Below are positions 63,023 to 64,000 of a stretch of 64,000 nucleotides of DNA, piece by piece. Below the pieces are notes generated by a model. That model was not told the DNA's origin, made no database searches, and saw only the letters and a program-made list of their open reading frames with translations. Origin of the DNA: Oasisia sp. SBJ-2009. Lineage: Eukaryota; Annelida; Polychaeta; Sabellida; Siboglinidae. Location of the stretch: positions 30,211,777-30,275,776 of the forward strand of contig OZ024861.1 in the NCBI GenBank assembly GCA_964017155.1, read 5' to 3'. The position numbers and the translations under genes are program-made. How positions within the stretch are numbered: the stretch's first letter is position 1; each line of letters begins with the position of its first letter.

Positions 63023-64000
63023 TTATTTATGCAGTTTTTGGAATGTGTTTGTAATGGTTATGCGTACCTGGACTGTCGTTACGCAACCTCTGACCCTGTG
63101 ACTTTCGCCATGTTTTGTCTCAAACGGCAAATCTAGAATCTCGACCGTGTCTGTGCGTTTAAATAACGGAGGTACCATGACGACGTGAAACCAGTGGTGG
63201 TTGGTGTACGCTTGCTTGGATGGTTTGTTTTCATAGTGCCTTCGTTTTAGGTTATCACAGACTACCACCAATTCTGGTGAATTATATACGTCGGTTATGG
63301 GGTCACACGATTGTTGCATTGTAAACAGCATGGACTGATCGAATGTCGGGAGAAGATATTTTGGCGGTAGAACAGTAACGTCGTCTATAGGAGAGCGATC
63401 TCGAGGGACGGCGCGGGAGCGGTTGAAGAAATAGGCCGTGACGACGGAAGTCATGTAGGAAGGACCTGTTGTCGTGATAGCATTGTTATTACCCGTGTAC
63501 GACGACAGATGGCGCAAGAGTTCTTTGAACAGCGGATGTCCCGGACGACAAGCCATGATGGTGTTCATGACGTTCGGTTTTCCCAGGTTGTTGAGAAGAT
63601 ATACGTGTTCGTGAGGCTCCTCACTTAGCACGCAGCTGCGGTTGGCGAGCAGTGGGTCAAGCGGCCGTAGACTCTCGACATCTAGATCCACGTAGACGCC
63701 ACCGAACGCGTGCAGGATGAAGTACCGCATCACATCCGCCCTTTGCAAATGTGTCGCATAACTCTCGTATAGATAGGCTAGCCGGGCATAGCGGCGCCGA
63801 AATAGACAACGGATGTCTTCCGGGGTCCAGAACCAATGCTGCCAGTGCGGATGGTGTCGAGTCCACGAGCTCATCCAAGGAAGGAACTTCCGCGGAACCG
63901 CGGTCGAATCCCATGTTTGGTGGATGATACGTGGTATTAAGCTTGGCGGTTGCTGTTTCTGATAAGAGTTTTTCACGCCTATAATGTGGGGTTTCCTATA
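63023..64000 (-). CDS. GT32-type glycosyltransferase, copy C (5' end outside the window)
   Basis: The frame is open to the window edge (the codons before GVKNSYQKQQ give YRKPHII, aligned with YWKTELI of copy A), so the real start is beyond 64,000; the GTG at 63,976 is not a start. IPRIIHQTWDS, RADVMRYFILHAFGGVY and DXD in YVDLDVESLRPL are intact. Differences from copies A and B: two extra residues (TAYFFNRSRAV for TAYIRSRAV) and an unrelated segment after LLPTFD (QSMLFTMQQSCDPI). The first half is almost identical to copy B. The last residues follow a good donor-like CAG/GTACGC at 63,068, so an intron may start there. Confidence 0.75.
   Translation of the reverse strand, partial: YRKPHIIGVKNSYQKQQPPSLIPRIIHQTWDSTAVPRKFLPWMSSWTRHHPHWQHWFWTPEDIRCLFRRRYARLAYLYESYATHLQRADVMRYFILHAFGGVYVDLDVESLRPLDPLLANRSCVLSEEPHEHVYLLNNLGKPNVMNTIMACRPGHPLFKELLRHLSSYTGNNNAITTTGPSYMTSVVTAYFFNRSRAVPRDRSPIDDVTVLPPKYLLPTFDQSMLFTMQQSCDPITDVYNSPELVVVCDNLKRRHYENKPSKQAYTNHHWFHVVMVPPLFKRTDTVEILDLPFETKHGESHRVRGCVTTVQVRITITNTFQKLHK

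Larger units (their letters stand above)
55240..64000 (+). repeat. Segmental duplication copy 3 (cut by the window edge)
   Basis: Carries ABCB exons 6-7 with flanking introns, then non-coding sequence matching 14,640-16,520, then a glycosyltransferase on the minus strand. It is collinear with copy 2. The block presumably started at or upstream of exon 5, because copy 1 keeps the intron 5 minisatellite. Confidence 0.8.

Noticed and set aside
63023..63976. Start of glycosyltransferase copy C at 63,976
   Set aside because: The codon is GTG and the frame stays open to the window edge, aligned with the other copies. The true start is outside.

Overview
This is a gene-poor, AT-rich, repeat-rich stretch of animal nuclear DNA. 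Short exons have GT-AG introns of about 0.5-2 kb. There are many (TA)n and (TG)n microsatellites, LINE fragments, a tRNA-derived SINE and several DNA-transposon families (P-like/THAP, Mutator-like, Tc1/mariner, probably hAT). Nothing is bacterial: no operons, ribosome binding sites or CRISPR. The transposon mix suggests a marine invertebrate (lophotrochozoan or cephalochordate), but the phylum cannot be fixed from the sequence alone.

Three copies of one block organise the window. The unit is the 5' half of an ABCB1-like (P-glycoprotein family) exporter gene followed, tail to tail, by a GT32-type glycosyltransferase gene. Copies 1 (about 4,190-11,405) and 2 (about 12,563-23,470) lie head to head as one large imperfect palindrome around 11.4-12.5 kb. 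Copy 3 (about 55,240-64,000, cut by the window edge) is in the same orientation as copy 2. Only copy 3 has readable ABCB exons: seven exons, 49,877-58,539, splice in frame into 342 residues. Copies 1 and 2 keep decayed pieces of exons 6 and 7 and share a premature stop. The glycosyltransferase is open in all three copies (5,873-6,979 +; 20,601-21,839 -; 63,023-64,000 - partial).

The 23.6-49 kb region holds no clear host gene. It contains an inverted repeat of an unknown coding family (25.1-27.3 kb), P-like elements and transposase exons (28.2-36.1 kb), a small two-exon gene of unknown function (38.0-38.5 kb), a Mutator-like transposase pseudogene (40.4-43.2 kb), a hAT-like end, and a three-unit tandem repeat of about 0.5 kb (46.8-48.3 kb).

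The best candidate for something undescribed is a family of P-like elements with about 110-bp terminal inverted repeats and a THAP domain remnant inside (17,791-20,267; 28,239-29,069; 60,337-61,199). Two of them sit in one copy of the duplicated block and are absent from the matching place in the other copy, so they moved after the duplication. All calls come from reading the sequence; no database search was run.
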